The notes under the pieces are model-generated. The model was not told the origin of the DNA. It saw only the letters and a list, made by a program, of their open reading frames with translations, and did no database searches. Of a stretch of DNA of 64,000 bases, positions 46,318 to 58,742 are shown in pieces; within the stretch, counting starts at the first letter, position 1, and each line of letters opens with the position of its first letter. The position numbers were made by a program, and so were the translations under genes. Source of the DNA: Mycobacterium sp. BK086. GTDB taxonomy: Bacteria > Actinomycetota > Actinomycetes > Mycobacteriales > Mycobacteriaceae. Where the stretch lies: contig SNWL01000004.1 of assembly GCA_004362315.1 (NCBI GenBank), positions 682,001 through 746,000 on the forward strand. The letters run 5' to 3'.

Positions 46318-49300
46318 TTGGCCTCGTTCTCCTCGGCGTCGATGCGGTTGATCGCTTCACTCATGTGAGCGCCGACCTTGGCGATGTACGGCTCGTCGAT
46401 CGCCTGGATGTGCTCGCCCCCGATCGGCACGACCTCAAGATCATCGACGAACTCGCCCCACCCGCCGTCGGGCTGACGGATGGCGTAGCGCGGCTCGAAG
46501 AAGATCGCGTCGTCGTGATAGCGGTCGGCCATGTACAGGGTGACGTGCCCGTCGTACGGCAGGATCTCCGCCGTCTCGAGCAGCCGGTTGTCCAGGTACG
46601 ACGTACGTTGGTGCTCGATCACACCGCCAGGGATGTCGACGCCGCTGTCTTTGACGGCGTCGAGAATGAATTGCACCTGGCCGCCGTCGTCGAGCTTCTC
46701 GAGTTCCTCGTACGGGATTTCGGGAACCTCGACGTTGAAAGTGCGCTGCGCGAACAAGGCGTAACGATCCCAACGCGCCCGCGTCTCCTCCCGCGTCTGC
46801 GGGATCTCCTCGCCGGGCCGCACCATGTCGATCAGGCCCACGAACTGGACATCGGCACCGGCACGCTTGAGCCCGATTGCGCAGGCGTAGGCCAATGCCC
46901 CACCCAACGACCAGCCGACCAGGATGTAGGGTCCGTCGCCCTGGATCTCCATCAGCTTCGGCAGGTACTCGGCGGCCCGCTCCTCGATCGAGCCTTCGAC
47001 CCGTTCGAGACCGTACATCGGGGTGTCCTCCGGCAGCCGCTTGAGCAGCGGTTCGTAGACAACCGTTGACCCACCGGCTGGGTGGAACACGAAAACCGGT
47101 GTGCGGGTTGATCCCTCGGGCCTGGCCCGGATGGTGCGCACGAATCCTTCGAGCTCTCCGGCTTCGAGGAACGTACGAACCGTGGTCGCCAGCTGCTCAA
47201 TGGTCTTGGCAGACTTGACGTCCTCGACGGTGATGGTGCCGTCGGCACGCTCGGAGAGCCGTTCGGCGAGCTTGGTAGCGGTGGCGTCGTCGACCGCGGG
47301 CAGCTCGTTGAAGATGCCGCCCGGCGACTTGCCGGTGACGATCGCCCACGTCGCGAACGTGACACGTTCGGCCGCCTCACGCGGCGGTACATCGGCGCCG
47401 AGCGCCTCGGTGACGGCCTCCTGCGTCAGCACCTTGGCGGCCGCCGCGGCCGCCGTCGACTTCTTGCTGGGTCCGGCCGGATCCGTCGGCGGCGGTGGGA
47501 TGTTCGGTTCGGGCTCGGCCTCGGCCACGATCGAGTGGCCCGCCTCGGAAAGTTTGGCCTCGAGTTCGGCGACCGTGCTGGCCCCGCCCAGCAGCTCGGC
47601 CTGCTCGGCGGCGATCTCTTCTGCCGTCTTGCCCTTCTGCGCCTCGGCCAATGCCTCGACCTCGTCGCGGTGCTCGATCGCGTATTCGATCAGCTTCTCG
47701 ACGGCGTACAAGTTGGCGTCGCGAACCGCGGTCAGCTGGATCGGCGGCATATCGAAGTCGTACTCGACGCGGTTCTTGATGCGCACTGCCATCAGCGAAT
47801 CCAGGCCGAGCTCGATCAGCGGCACCTCCCACGGCAGGTCCTCGGGCTCGTAGCCCATGGCTCCGCCGACGATCGCGCCCAGCCGTTGGCCGATGGTCTC
47901 ACCGGAATCCGGCGACCACTTGGCGAACCCGGCTGCCAGGCCGGCGCCCGCAGTCAGGTTGTCGGACAAGATTTCCGCATCGTCGGGCTCGTCTGCCGGC
48001 GTTTCCACCGCGGCCGTGGTGACCGCGACACCGGTCGCTACGGCCGACGGCAACGCCGACACCGCACCGCCGCGGGTGACGACGGCGTCGTAGACCAGAG
48101 TGAACGATTCGTCGATTCGCGCGTGCACCTGTACTGAGGCACCACCGGGGTGCCGCGTCAGCGTCGTCACCAGCCGGGCGCCGTCGCCGACCACCGCGCG
48201 CTGCTCGGATGCCGTGAGCTTGGCGTCCGGAAGAACCTGTGCCGCAGCGGCTTTCACCAGAGCGGCCAGGTCGGCCTGGCCCTTGGGCAGGTACTCCCAG
48301 ACGTGGCGGCCGTCGGGCGTGGCCACATGGTTGCCCGGCATCATCACCGCGCTGTCGCCGGTGAACTGCACATCCAGCCAGTGCGGCTTGCGCTTGAACC
48401 GGGTCGGCGGGATGTGGGCGTAGTCGCCCGCATCGAACAGAGTCCGCAGATCCAGGTCGTGACCGTAGACGTAGAGCTGGGCCATGGCCGCGACCATGGA
48501 CTCGACCTCGTCCTGCTTACGGGCCAGGGTCGCGATCAGCTGACCGTCGTGCAGACCGGCCGACGCGGTGGTCAACCCAACCTGCATGAGCGCCACCGGA
48601 TTCGGGGCCAGCTCCAAGAAAGTGGTGTGGCCGCTGTCGACGGCGTTCCGGATGCCGTGGGTGAAGTAGACGCTGTGCCGCAGCCCCTTCTTCCAGTAAT
48701 CGACATCGTGGATCGGCTCGCCACCCGGGCGGATGTAGCTACCCTCGTGCACGGTAGAGAAGTAGCCGATCTGCAGCGGATGTGGCTCGATGCCCTGGAT
48801 TTCGGCGGAGAGCTCACCGAGCAGCGGGTCCATCTGCTGGGTGTGGCTGGCGCCCTTGGTCTGGAACTTGCGGGCGAATTTGCCTTCGGACTCGGCCCGG
48901 GCGATGATCGCGTCGATCTGCTCGGGCGGGCCGCCGATCACGGTCTGGGTCGGCGCGGCATAGACGCACACCTCCAGCCCCGGGAAATCGGAGAACACGG
49001 TCTTGATCTCCTCGGCGGAGTACTCCACCAGCGCCATCAGCCTGATGTACTCACCGAACAGCATCGCTTCGCCCTCACCCATGAGGTGCGCACGCGAGCA
49101 GATGGTCCGGGTCGCATCGGCCAGCGACAAGCCGCCCGCGAAGTAGGCGGCGGCCGCTTCACCGAGCGACTGGCCAATCACCGCAGCGGGTTTCGCGCCG
49201 TGGTGCTTGAGCAATTCACCGAGCGCGATCTGGATGGCGAAGATCACCGTCTGGACCACTTCGATGGGGTATTCGCAGGTTTCGTCGGTGTAGTCTTTTC

Positions 49301-51626
49301 CATCGTCGAGGATCAGCTCGACCACCGAGTAGCCGCGCTCATCCTGGATGTACGCGTCGACCTTGTTGATCCACTCGGCGAACACCGGATCGCGCAGATA
49401 CAGGCTCTTGCCCATCTTGCGATGCTGCGCACCGAATCCGGCGAGCACCCAGACGGGTCCGTTGGTCACCGGCCCGTCGGCGCTGTGCACCAGCGGGCTC
49501 TGCTTGCCCTCGGCGATCGCACGCAGACCCTTGACCGCCTCGTCGTGGTCGTGAGCCAGGACGATCGCGCGCGAGCGGCCGTGGTTCCGGCGCGACAGCG
49601 AGCGCCCGATGGCCTCCAGCGATGTGGCCCGCCCCTCGGGGCTGTCGACCCAGTCGGCCAGCTCGGCGGCGGTGGCGCGCTTACGCGAGGTCAAGAATCC
49701 CGAAACAGCCAGCGGCACAACGGGTGCCGGCTTCTCCGAAGCCTCCCACTCGGCGCGCGCGGCCTCGATCAGCTCCAGCGCCTCGTCGGTCAGGCCGGGC
49801 AGGTCCGGCTCGGCGTCGTCGGCGAACGCATTGGCCGCCGCGGCATACTCGTCGTCATCAGCATCGTCGTCGATGAATTCGCCGTACTCGTCCATCCGAA
49901 CCCCGCCGACATAGACGGCGTTGGCATCGGAGGTGGTCTTCTCCTCGACGGGAGCGGAATTCGTCTCCGGCTCGACCAGATCCGACGGCAGCACCTCACG
50001 CAGCACCAGGTGGGCGTTTGCGCCGCCGAAGCCGAACCCGGACACACCGGCGATCGCGTGGCCGCTGTAGCGGGGCCAGTCGGTGACCTTGTCGGCCACC
50101 TGAAGGTGAATTCCGTCGAAGTCGATGTAGGGGTTGGGCCCGGCGTAGTTGATCGACGGCGGAACCTTGTCATGGCTCAGTGACAGCGCCACCTTGGCCA
50201 GGCTCGCCGCACCAGCGGCCGACTCCAGGTGCCCCACATTGGATTTCACTGCGCCCAGCAGTGCGGGCCGGTCGGCGGCGCGTCCCCTGCCGATCACACG
50301 ACCCAGCGCGTCGGCCTCGATCGGGTCGCCGAGGATGGTGCCGGTACCGTGCGCCTCGACGTAATCGACTGTGCGCGGGTTGATTCCGGCATCCTTGTAC
50401 GCCTTGCGCAGCACGTCTTCCTGCGCGTCGGGGTTCGGCGCGAGCATCCCGTTGGAACGCCCGTCATGGTTGATCGCGCTGCCTGCGATGACCGCCAGGA
50501 TCTCGTCGCCGTCGCGGCGGGCGTCGGACAGGCGCTTGAGCACCAGCATGCCGCCGCCCTCGGAACGCGAATATCCGTTGGCGTCAGACGAGAACGACTT
50601 GATCATGCCGTCGGGTGCGAGCACGCCGCCGACCTCGTCGAAGCCGATCGTCACAAGCGGGGTGATCATCGCATTGACGCCGCCGACCATGGCCACGTCG
50701 GCCTGACCGGAGCGCAACGCCTGCACACCGTGATGCGCGGCAACCAGTGAGCTGGAGCAGGCGGTGTCGACGGCGACCGACGGACCGCGGAAGTCGTAGA
50801 AGTAGGACACCCGGTTGGCGATGATCGAACTCGTCGTACCGGTGATCGCATAGGGGTGGGCGGTCGTCGGATCGGCCACCGCGAGGAATTGGTAGTCGTT
50901 GTTCGACGCGCCGATATACACGGCGACATCGGTGCCGCGCAGGCTGGACGCCGGGATGCGCGCGTTCTCCAGCGCCTCCCAGGTGAGTTCCAGCGCCATC
51001 CGCTGCTGCGGATCCATGTTGTCGGCTTCCATCTTCGAGAGCGCGAAGAATTCGGCGTCGAAGCCCTTGATGTCGGTGAGGTAGCCGCCGCGGGTCGCGG
51101 CCTTGGCCACCCGGTCGGCGATGCGCGGCTCGGCCAGGAACTCCGACCAGCGGCCCTCGGGCAGATCGGAGATGCCGCTGCGACCTTCCAGAAGTGCGGC
51201 CCACATCTCGTCGGGGGTGTTCATGTCGCCCGGGAATCGGGTCGAAACCCCAACGATCGCAATGTCTTCGACGCCTTCGGCGCGCGACCAGTCGTCGCTC
51301 TCCTCGTCGAACTCCAGCTCCGGCTCGCCCTCGATGATCACCGTTGCCAGCGACTCGATGGTGGGATGACGGAAGGCGACCGTGGCGGTCAGCGTGACAC
51401 CGGTGAGGTCCTCGATATCGCTGGCCATCGCCACCGCGTCGCGCGAGGACAGCCCGAGCTCGACCATCGGCGTCGACTCGTCGATCGCGTCGGGGCCCTG
51501 CCCGGTTGCGTTGGCCACCCAGTTGCGCAGCCACTCGCGCATCTCCGGCACCGTCAGGTCGGTGCGGGGCGGGGTAACGGGAGTGCCTGGCGTTTCAGGC
51601 GTTTCGGGCGTTTCTGATTCAGACAT
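46314..51626 (-). CDS. pks13: Polyketide synthase Pks13 (mycolate condensation)
   Basis: Type I PKS that condenses a meromycoloyl chain with a carboxylated acyl chain to give the mycolic beta-keto ester. 1770 residues in order: N-terminal ACP (Ser61 in ELGLSSRD), ketosynthase (Cys290 in VDTACSSSL), acyltransferase (Ser820 in GQSLGEA), C-terminal ACP (Ser1277 in [10 protein letters not shown]), and thioesterase (Ser1573 in GWSLGGA). The first 20 residues are a Thr-Pro-Glu repeat absent in form from many homologues. It is 27 bp downstream of fadD32 and overlaps accD4. Essential in mycobacteria. Confidence 0.97.
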   Translation of the reverse strand: MSESETPETPETPGTPVTPPRTDLTVPEMREWLRNWVANATGQGPDAIDESTPMVELGLSSRDAVAMASDIEDLTGVTLTATVAFRHPTIESLATVIIEGEPELEFDEESDDWSRAEGVEDIAIVGVSTRFPGDMNTPDEMWAALLEGRSGISDLPEGRWSEFLAEPRIADRVAKAATRGGYLTDIKGFDAEFFALSKMEADNMDPQQRMALELTWEALENARIPASSLRGTDVAVYIGASNNDYQFLAVADPTTAHPYAITGTTSSIIANRVSYFYDFRGPSVAVDTACSSSLVAAHHGVQALRSGQADVAMVGGVNAMITPLVTIGFDEVGGVLAPDGMIKSFSSDANGYSRSEGGGMLVLKRLSDARRDGDEILAVIAGSAINHDGRSNGMLAPNPDAQEDVLRKAYKDAGINPRTVDYVEAHGTGTILGDPIEADALGRVIGRGRAADRPALLGAVKSNVGHLESAAGAASLAKVALSLSHDKVPPSINYAGPNPYIDFDGIHLQVADKVTDWPRYSGHAIAGVSGFGFGGANAHLVLREVLPSDLVEPETNSAPVEEKTTSDANAVYVGGVRMDEYGEFIDDDADDDEYAAAANAFADDAEPDLPGLTDEALELIEAARAEWEASEKPAPVVPLAVSGFLTSRKRATAAELADWVDSPEGRATSLEAIGRSLSRRNHGRSRAIVLAHDHDEAVKGLRAIAEGKQSPLVHSADGPVTNGPVWVLAGFGAQHRKMGKSLYLRDPVFAEWINKVDAYIQDERGYSVVELILDDGKDYTDETCEYPIEVVQTVIFAIQIALGELLKHHGAKPAAVIGQSLGEAAAAYFAGGLSLADATRTICSRAHLMGEGEAMLFGEYIRLMALVEYSAEEIKTVFSDFPGLEVCVYAAPTQTVIGGPPEQIDAIIARAESEGKFARKFQTKGASHTQQMDPLLGELSAEIQGIEPHPLQIGYFSTVHEGSYIRPGGEPIHDVDYWKKGLRHSVYFTHGIRNAVDSGHTTFLELAPNPVALMQVGLTTASAGLHDGQLIATLARKQDEVESMVAAMAQLYVYGHDLDLRTLFDAGDYAHIPPTRFKRKPHWLDVQFTGDSAVMMPGNHVATPDGRHVWEYLPKGQADLAALVKAAAAQVLPDAKLTASEQRAVVGDGARLVTTLTRHPGGASVQVHARIDESFTLVYDAVVTRGGAVSALPSAVATGVAVTTAAVETPADEPDDAEILSDNLTAGAGLAAGFAKWSPDSGETIGQRLGAIVGGAMGYEPEDLPWEVPLIELGLDSLMAVRIKNRVEYDFDMPPIQLTAVRDANLYAVEKLIEYAIEHRDEVEALAEAQKGKTAEEIAAEQAELLGGASTVAELEAKLSEAGHSIVAEAEPEPNIPPPPTDPAGPSKKSTAAAAAAKVLTQEAVTEALGADVPPREAAERVTFATWAIVTGKSPGGIFNELPAVDDATATKLAERLSERADGTITVEDVKSAKTIEQLATTVRTFLEAGELEGFVRTIRARPEGSTRTPVFVFHPAGGSTVVYEPLLKRLPEDTPMYGLERVEGSIEERAAEYLPKLMEIQGDGPYILVGWSLGGALAYACAIGLKRAGADVQFVGLIDMVRPGEEIPQTREETRARWDRYALFAQRTFNVEVPEIPYEELEKLDDGGQVQFILDAVKDSGVDIPGGVIEHQRTSYLDNRLLETAEILPYDGHVTLYMADRYHDDAIFFEPRYAIRQPDGGWGEFVDDLEVVPIGGEHIQAIDEPYIAKVGAHMSEAINRIDAEENEAK

Positions 51627-51653
51627 GAGGCCTCTGAGTACTTCCTTGGGTCG

Positions 51654-53543
51654 TCATTCCTCGTCGTCGGGGAAGGCGTTGGCCACCTTCCCGCTACGCA
51701 GGCTGCCGTCGAGGTAGGCCGAGCGGCATGCCCGCCGGCCGATCTTTCCGCTGGAGGTACGCGGGATGGCACCCGCAGGCGTCAGCAGCACGTCGCGCAC
51801 CGTCACACCGTGCCGTACCGCGATCGCGGCGCGGATGTCGTCGGTGACCGGTCCCAGGTCCAGCTTGTGCGAACCCGCAGCGCGCTCCGCGACGATGACC
51901 AGCTGCTCTGAGCTGTCGCTGGCGTCGCGCTTGAGCCCGGCGTGGGCGTTGTCGAAGACCTCATCGGGCAGCTGGTTGGCCGGCACCGAGAACGCCGCGA
52001 CGAACCCGGTACGCACGGCCTTGGTGGACTCCTGCGCGGAGTACTCCAGGTCCTGCGGATAGTGGTTGCGGCCGTCGATGATCACCAGGTCCTTGACCCG
52101 GCCGGTGATGTAGAGCTCGCCGTCGTGGAAGGCACCGAGATCGCCGGTGCGCACCCAGGTCGCGTCGTCGGCGGCGCCCTCGGCGTGCGACGGGCTGGTC
52201 CGGGACTTGAGGGTGTTCTGGAACGTCTCGCGGCTGGCTTCGGGCTTGTTCCAGTAGCCAAGGCCCATGTTCTGGCCGCTGATCCAGATCTCGCCGATCT
52301 GGCCGTCGGGCAGCTCGGTGGCGGCGTCGTTGTCGACGATCACCGCCCACTCGGCCACACCGATCTTGCCGGCCGACGCCTGCGCGACGGCCTTCGGCGA
52401 ATCATCCGGCACCACAACGAAAGTGCCGCTGTTGAGCGCGTCGCGGTCCACCGACAAGATCGTCGGTTCTTCACCCGCCGGGGTGGTCGACACGAACAGC
52501 GTGGCCTCGGCGAGACCGTAGGACGGCTTGATGGCCTTGGGCTGGAATCCGAACGGTGCGAACGCGTCGTTGAAGCGCTGCACGGTGGCGGCCGAGATCG
52601 GCTCGCTGCCGTTGAGTACCGCCTTGACGTGGGACAGATCCAGCGGCTCTTCGTCATCCTTCGGAACACCGCGCGCGGCGGCATGGTCGAACGCGAAGTT
52701 GGGGGCCACCGAGATGGTGCCGCCGGTGTCGCCCTCGCGCCATGCGAGCTCGCGGATCCAGCGGCCGGGGCGGCGGACGAACGCGGCCGGTGTCATGAAG
52801 GTGAAGTAGTGGCCGATGAGTGCCGGCAGCAGTGCGGTGACCAGACCCATGTCATGGAAGAACGGCAGCCAGGACACACCCCGGTCGCCTTCCTCGCCCT
52901 CGAGAGCCTCGATCACCTGCACCACGTTGGTGGCCAGGTTCAGGTGGCTGATCTCTACACCGCTGGGGACCCGGGTGGACCCGGAGGTGTATTGCAGGTA
53001 GGCGACGGCGTCCCGACCGCTCTCGACCGGCTCCCAGGTCGCGCCGACCTCGTTGGGGATGGCGTCGACCGCGATGACGCGGGGACGCTCCTTGGCCGGG
53101 CGGCTGCGGAAGAACTTGCGCACGCCCTCGGCGGAGTCGGTGGTGGTCAGGATCGCCGAGGCGCCGCAGTCGTCGAGCACCGCGTGCAGGCGGCCGACGT
53201 GGCCGGGCTCGGCCGGGTCGAACAGCGGGACGGCGATGCGGCCGGAGTACAGCGTGCCGAAGAAGGCGACGAGGTACTCGAGGTTCTGCGGGCACAGGAT
53301 GGCCACCCGGTCACCGGGCTGCGTCACCTGCTGCAGGCGAGCCGCGACGGCGCGGTTGCGGGCACCGAAGTCGGCCCAGGTCAATTCGCGCACGACACCG
53401 TCGCGCTCGACGGAGAAGTCGAGGAACCGGTAGGCGAGCTTGTCGCCGCGGACCTTGGCCCAGCGCTCCACGTGCTTGACCACACTGGCGCCCTCGGGGA
53501 AGGTGATCAGGCCGTTCTTGATGAACGGGTTGTGGAACGGCAT
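51654..53543 (-). CDS. fadD32: Fatty-acyl-AMP ligase FadD32
   Basis: FAAL that activates the meromycolic chain as an acyl-adenylate and loads the N-terminal ACP of Pks13. 629 residues: [18 protein letters not shown] (ATP-phosphate loop), [33 protein letters not shown], and the C-terminal domain with [14 protein letters not shown] (hinge and catalytic Lys). ATG 53543 is preceded by AGGAGA. The 235-bp gap to the next gene upstream (53544-53778) holds the operon promoter; an A-rich stretch lies around 53710-53730 but no single box is convincing. Confidence 0.96.
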   Translation of the reverse strand: MPFHNPFIKNGLITFPEGASVVKHVERWAKVRGDKLAYRFLDFSVERDGVVRELTWADFGARNRAVAARLQQVTQPGDRVAILCPQNLEYLVAFFGTLYSGRIAVPLFDPAEPGHVGRLHAVLDDCGASAILTTTDSAEGVRKFFRSRPAKERPRVIAVDAIPNEVGATWEPVESGRDAVAYLQYTSGSTRVPSGVEISHLNLATNVVQVIEALEGEEGDRGVSWLPFFHDMGLVTALLPALIGHYFTFMTPAAFVRRPGRWIRELAWREGDTGGTISVAPNFAFDHAAARGVPKDDEEPLDLSHVKAVLNGSEPISAATVQRFNDAFAPFGFQPKAIKPSYGLAEATLFVSTTPAGEEPTILSVDRDALNSGTFVVVPDDSPKAVAQASAGKIGVAEWAVIVDNDAATELPDGQIGEIWISGQNMGLGYWNKPEASRETFQNTLKSRTSPSHAEGAADDATWVRTGDLGAFHDGELYITGRVKDLVIIDGRNHYPQDLEYSAQESTKAVRTGFVAAFSVPANQLPDEVFDNAHAGLKRDASDSSEQLVIVAERAAGSHKLDLGPVTDDIRAAIAVRHGVTVRDVLLTPAGAIPRTSSGKIGRRACRSAYLDGSLRSGKVANAFPDDEE

Positions 53544-53778
53544 ACCAATCTCCTGTCAGAACACATCTGTGTCGGGCCCTGCGGCGGCCGCGCATGACAT
53601 CGCGCCACCGGTCGCCCTGCGTCTAGGGCCCCAAACCTCACAGATCGTACAGAGCCATCTTCGCCCTATCTGGGACGAAGATGGCGGGGGCGCCGTCGGC
53701 GCGTGCAGCTCTTATTTTCTTCTTAATGTTAGGCGTAGTCGCGGCAGCGGCCAAATCCCGGCCACCGGCGCGTCCACG

Positions 53779-54798
53779 TCATCCGTGTTTCGGGTGCGGC
53801 GCGTTCTCGATCAGGTTGCGCGCCCAATCCAGGGTCCATTGCGTCGACGTTTGACCGTTGAGGTTCCAGAACTGCGGTGTGTTGTACAGCGCGTGGACCG
53901 GCTGTCCCGCGCCGCCGGCCAGCACGTCCAGCGTGGTCGGCAGGTTGGTGATGTTGAACGCCTCCTGCGGTGCGGCGCAGATCAGGTCGCCGGCGGCACA
54001 GATCTCGTTGGTGCGGTTGTTCAGCGCACCGAATCCGCCGGGACGCTCGCCGGTCATGGTCAGGCCCATCGCGGACAGCGCGGGCAGCTCGTGCAGCGTG
54101 ATCTCGGCACCCTGGCCGGGCGGGTTGGGACCGATGTCCTGCCCGACGCCCGTCTGGCGGCGGCCGTCGGCGATCAACATCACACCGAGAACCAGATCCT
54201 CGTCGACCGGACCTCGCCCATTGCCGATATCGCTGGCGACGTCACCGGCGATCACCGCGCCCTGGGAGAAGCCGATCAGGACGTAGCTGGTCAGCGGGCA
54301 GCGGTTGTTCATGTCCGTCATCGCCTGGACGGCACCCCTGGTGCCCTCGGCGCGGCTGTCGTTGTAGGACATCTGTTTGTCCGACGACAGCGGGTTATGG
54401 AACTGCGCGGTGTAGGGGACGGTGTACACCTCGAGCCGGTCGCGACCGAACTGACCGGACAGCGGCCTGCTGACATTGCCGAGCAGCGAGAGCGGGAATT
54501 GGGTCGGGTTCAGCGGATCGTCGGTCGGCCACGATTCCCAGGTGCCGGGAACCACGACCGCCATGACGTCCGGGCAGCTGGCGTCCTGGAATTCCGGGCG
54601 CGGCTTGTGCTGGCCCGGTGAGCTGGTCGGCGGCAGCACGGTCGGCGGGACAGCGGACGGCGGCGAGTCCGGTCGCCGCACGACGATGACGATGATGGCG
54701 ACGACGAGCGCAACGACGACAGCCATCGCGCCGGCGGCGACGAGGGCGAGAATGCGATGACGTCTGCGCCGGGCATTGGTCCGGGAGTTTCGAGCCAT
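53779..54798 (-). CDS. Cutinase-like envelope lipase (Rv3802c/Culp6 type)
   Basis: 339-residue serine esterase anchored by an N-terminal helix ([21 protein letters not shown], trimmed) after a basic leader. Pro-rich linker, then cutinase fold: [14 protein letters not shown], nucleophile Ser in [11 protein letters not shown], and a Cys pair ([12 protein letters not shown]) typical of cutinases; catalytic Asp and His in the last 100 residues. The M. tuberculosis enzyme has phospholipase/thioesterase activity and is essential, placed between fadD32 and the antigen-85 genes as here. Confidence 0.9.
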   Translation of the reverse strand: MARNSRTNARRRRHRILALVAAGAMAVVVALVVAIIVIVVRRPDSPPSAVPPTVLPPTSSPGQHKPRPEFQDASCPDVMAVVVPGTWESWPTDDPLNPTQFPLSLLGNVSRPLSGQFGRDRLEVYTVPYTAQFHNPLSSDKQMSYNDSRAEGTRGAVQAMTDMNNRCPLTSYVLIGFSQGAVIAGDVASDIGNGRGPVDEDLVLGVMLIADGRRQTGVGQDIGPNPPGQGAEITLHELPALSAMGLTMTGERPGGFGALNNRTNEICAAGDLICAAPQEAFNITNLPTTLDVLAGGAGQPVHALYNTPQFWNLNGQTSTQWTLDWARNLIENAPHPKHG

Positions 54799-54820
54799 GG
54801 GAAGGGGCGTTGTCTTCCTG

Positions 54821-55267
54821 TCAGCAGAGCCGCTGGGTAGCGATCCGAATGTAGTCGGCGGTGGCTTGGGTTACCTGCGGCTCTGGGGCGGTGTGCGGCG
54901 GCGACGACGGCCCCGAGTCGATGACGTCGCTACGCACCATGGGAGTGATGTAGTCCCAGACTGCCTGATCGCTTTGACCGGCCGCATGGGCCTGGCAGAC
55001 GTGGGAACCGATGCTCAATGCTTCCAGCTCGCTGGACGGGTGCACACCCGCGGCCGTGAGCGCGTCGAGGAAGGCGCGCTGTGACGGCGTGACGTCGAGC
55101 TTGGTGGACTGCAGATCGACGTCCGGTCCCAGCACCGCGCCCTGGCCGTGCACGGCGCCGTGGGTCGCGAGCGGGGCGGCGGTGGTCACCAGATCCTCAC
55201 CCGAACTGCACGCCACCATCAGCCAGGCCGTAGAGCCCACGAGGCCGATCACGAGCGAGCGCTGCAC
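54821..55267 (-). CDS. DUF732 lipoprotein
   Basis: 148 residues. Signal peptide with lipobox LMVAC (Cys20). The mature part has a DUF732-like helical pattern: [38 protein letters not shown] and IRIATQRLC, giving a Cys pair. Mycobacterial DUF732 proteins are small, exported and of unknown function. It is 22 bp upstream of the cutinase gene and downstream of the MPT51 gene in the same direction. Confidence 0.78.
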   Translation of the reverse strand: MQRSLVIGLVGSTAWLMVACSSGEDLVTTAAPLATHGAVHGQGAVLGPDVDLQSTKLDVTPSQRAFLDALTAAGVHPSSELEALSIGSHVCQAHAAGQSDQAVWDYITPMVRSDVIDSGPSSPPHTAPEPQVTQATADYIRIATQRLC

Positions 55268-55349
55268 GTCTCCACGGTACCGGCTGGCAGTACGGCCCTT
55301 TGAGCTCGCAAAGATTGCGGATAGTTAACAGTTCGTCCGCAGTTGTGAC

Positions 55350-56240
55350 CTATTTGATGGCCGCCGCGACGTCACCGGACATGGCCGCCAGCTGAGCGGC
55401 CCAGTTGCCCCAGTCGTGATTGCCGCCGGCCGGGAAGTCGAAGTGGCCGTTGCGCCCACCCAGCGAGCGGTAGTGCGCATAGAAGGTGCGGTTGCTGCCC
55501 TGGGCTTGATCGCAGTAGCCGATCATCGCCGGGACGTCGCTGCAGGTCAGCGTCTGCGGGCTGAAGATCCACAGCCGCGTGTTGTTGTCGACCAGCAGCT
55601 GCGCATGCACATCGGGGTCATGCCACTTCCACCGGCCGAGCTGCGCGGCACCCCACATCGCCTGGGTGTTCACTCCGCCGAACTCGTTCATCCCGGCCGT
55701 GATCGCACCGTTGAGGAAGGTGTTCGACGGGGTCAGGAAGCCCGACATCGACCCCGCGTAGCGGTAGCGGTCGGGGTGGAACGTCGCCTCCATCAGCGCT
55801 CCGGTGCCACCCTGGGCGGCGCCGACGATCGCGTGCCCGCCGGGCGCCAGGCCCTTGTTGGCCGCCAGCCAGTTGGGCAGCTCGTCGGACAGGAAGGTCT
55901 CCCACTGCCGGGTGCCGTCGGCTTCCCAGTTGGTGTAGAGCGTGAACGCGCCGCTGGCGGGTGCGACCACCGAGATGCCCTTACCGGCCAGGGTGTTCAT
56001 CGCGTTGCCCGCGGTGACCCAGTTACTCACCGGGTCTCCGGCGTTGAACGCATCGAGCAGCACGACGGCGTGCGGGCCGCCACCCATGAAGGCCACCGGG
56101 ATATCGCGCCCCATCGCCGGTGACGGCACCATCAGGTATTCGACGTCGGCGGCATGGGAAGCCGGCGCGGTCGCGCTCCATAGGCCAAGCGCCAGAACTG
56201 CGGCGCAGAATCCCCGGAACAGGCCCGACACACTCATCAT
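55350..56240 (-). CDS. fbpD: MPT51/FbpD, non-catalytic antigen-85 paralogue
   Basis: 296-residue secreted alpha/beta-hydrolase fold protein. Signal peptide ends ASHA before ADVEYLMVPS. The nucleophile elbow is GAAQGG instead of GLSMAG: the catalytic Ser is absent, as established for MPT51, which binds matrix or carbohydrate rather than transferring mycolates. Final region FPAGGNHDWGNW keeps the His. ATG 56240 is chosen with GAGGTG upstream. It follows fbpA, separated by a strong hairpin. Confidence 0.94.
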   Translation of the reverse strand: MMSVSGLFRGFCAAVLALGLWSATAPASHAADVEYLMVPSPAMGRDIPVAFMGGGPHAVVLLDAFNAGDPVSNWVTAGNAMNTLAGKGISVVAPASGAFTLYTNWEADGTRQWETFLSDELPNWLAANKGLAPGGHAIVGAAQGGTGALMEATFHPDRYRYAGSMSGFLTPSNTFLNGAITAGMNEFGGVNTQAMWGAAQLGRWKWHDPDVHAQLLVDNNTRLWIFSPQTLTCSDVPAMIGYCDQAQGSNRTFYAHYRSLGGRNGHFDFPAGGNHDWGNWAAQLAAMSGDVAAAIK

Positions 56241-56328
56241 GGTCACCTCAAGTCGACTAGTTACGTATGTAGCCTCGCCCCACCTGCACGTAGTGAATCA
56301 CACCGCTTAGTCAGATGGTCTGGATACG

Positions 56329-56362
56329 CCAACGGCGACGACCCGAAGGTCGCCGCCGTTGG
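56329..56362 (-). terminator. Strong two-part hairpin after fbpA
   Basis: CCAACGGCG (56329-56337) pairs with CGCCGTTGG (56354-56362), and inside it CGACC (56339-56343) pairs with GGTCG (56348-56352) around a CGAA loop: 14 bp in all with one A/C mismatch. It lies 15 bp after the fbpA stop, before the MPT51 promoter region. Confidence 0.75.
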
Positions 56363-56377
56363 TGGTGGTTCTGACGA

Positions 56378-57470
<1,093 letters not shown>

Positions 57471-57502
57471 TCCTCTTCAGAGATGTTGTCGTGACCGCCC
57501 TC

Positions 57503-58468
<966 letters not shown>

Positions 58469-58599
58469 TCATTCATTCACGGCACGGCGCAACCGCTGTC
58501 GACATTGACGTTGGTTCGCCAAGCGTTGTCACACTTGACCTGTGTATCGCCGCGATCTGACCGCAGCGTTACCGGCTAGAGCCCGGCTGGCAAACTAAG

Positions 58600-58725
58600 C
58601 TACCGTCTCCGCGCCGAAATCATGAAACCTGCTGCACCAAACCCGAGCACGGTGAGATATGGGCCACAGTCCGGTTGAATCGCAATAACTTTGGTTACGC
58701 GACACTTCTTGCACTCGGCCCACAT
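58600..58725 (-). CDS. Possible 41-residue CxxC peptide
   Basis: ATG 58725, 17 bp after the aftB stop: MWAECKKCRVTKVIAI, then PDCG, then a hydrophobic stretch LTVLGFGAAGFMI and a basic end ARRR. It could be a small membrane peptide or chance. No clear ribosome site. The adjacent 58457-58599 holds the promoter of the mycolyltransferase gene. Confidence 0.25.
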   Translation of the reverse strand: MWAECKKCRVTKVIAIQPDCGPYLTVLGFGAAGFMISARRR

Positions 58726-58742
58726 TGGCCACACAGACGACG

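Noticed and set aside
48150..50183. 677-residue plus-strand frame opposite pks13
   Set aside because: No domain is recognisable and all PKS domains lie in the opposite strand over the same bases.
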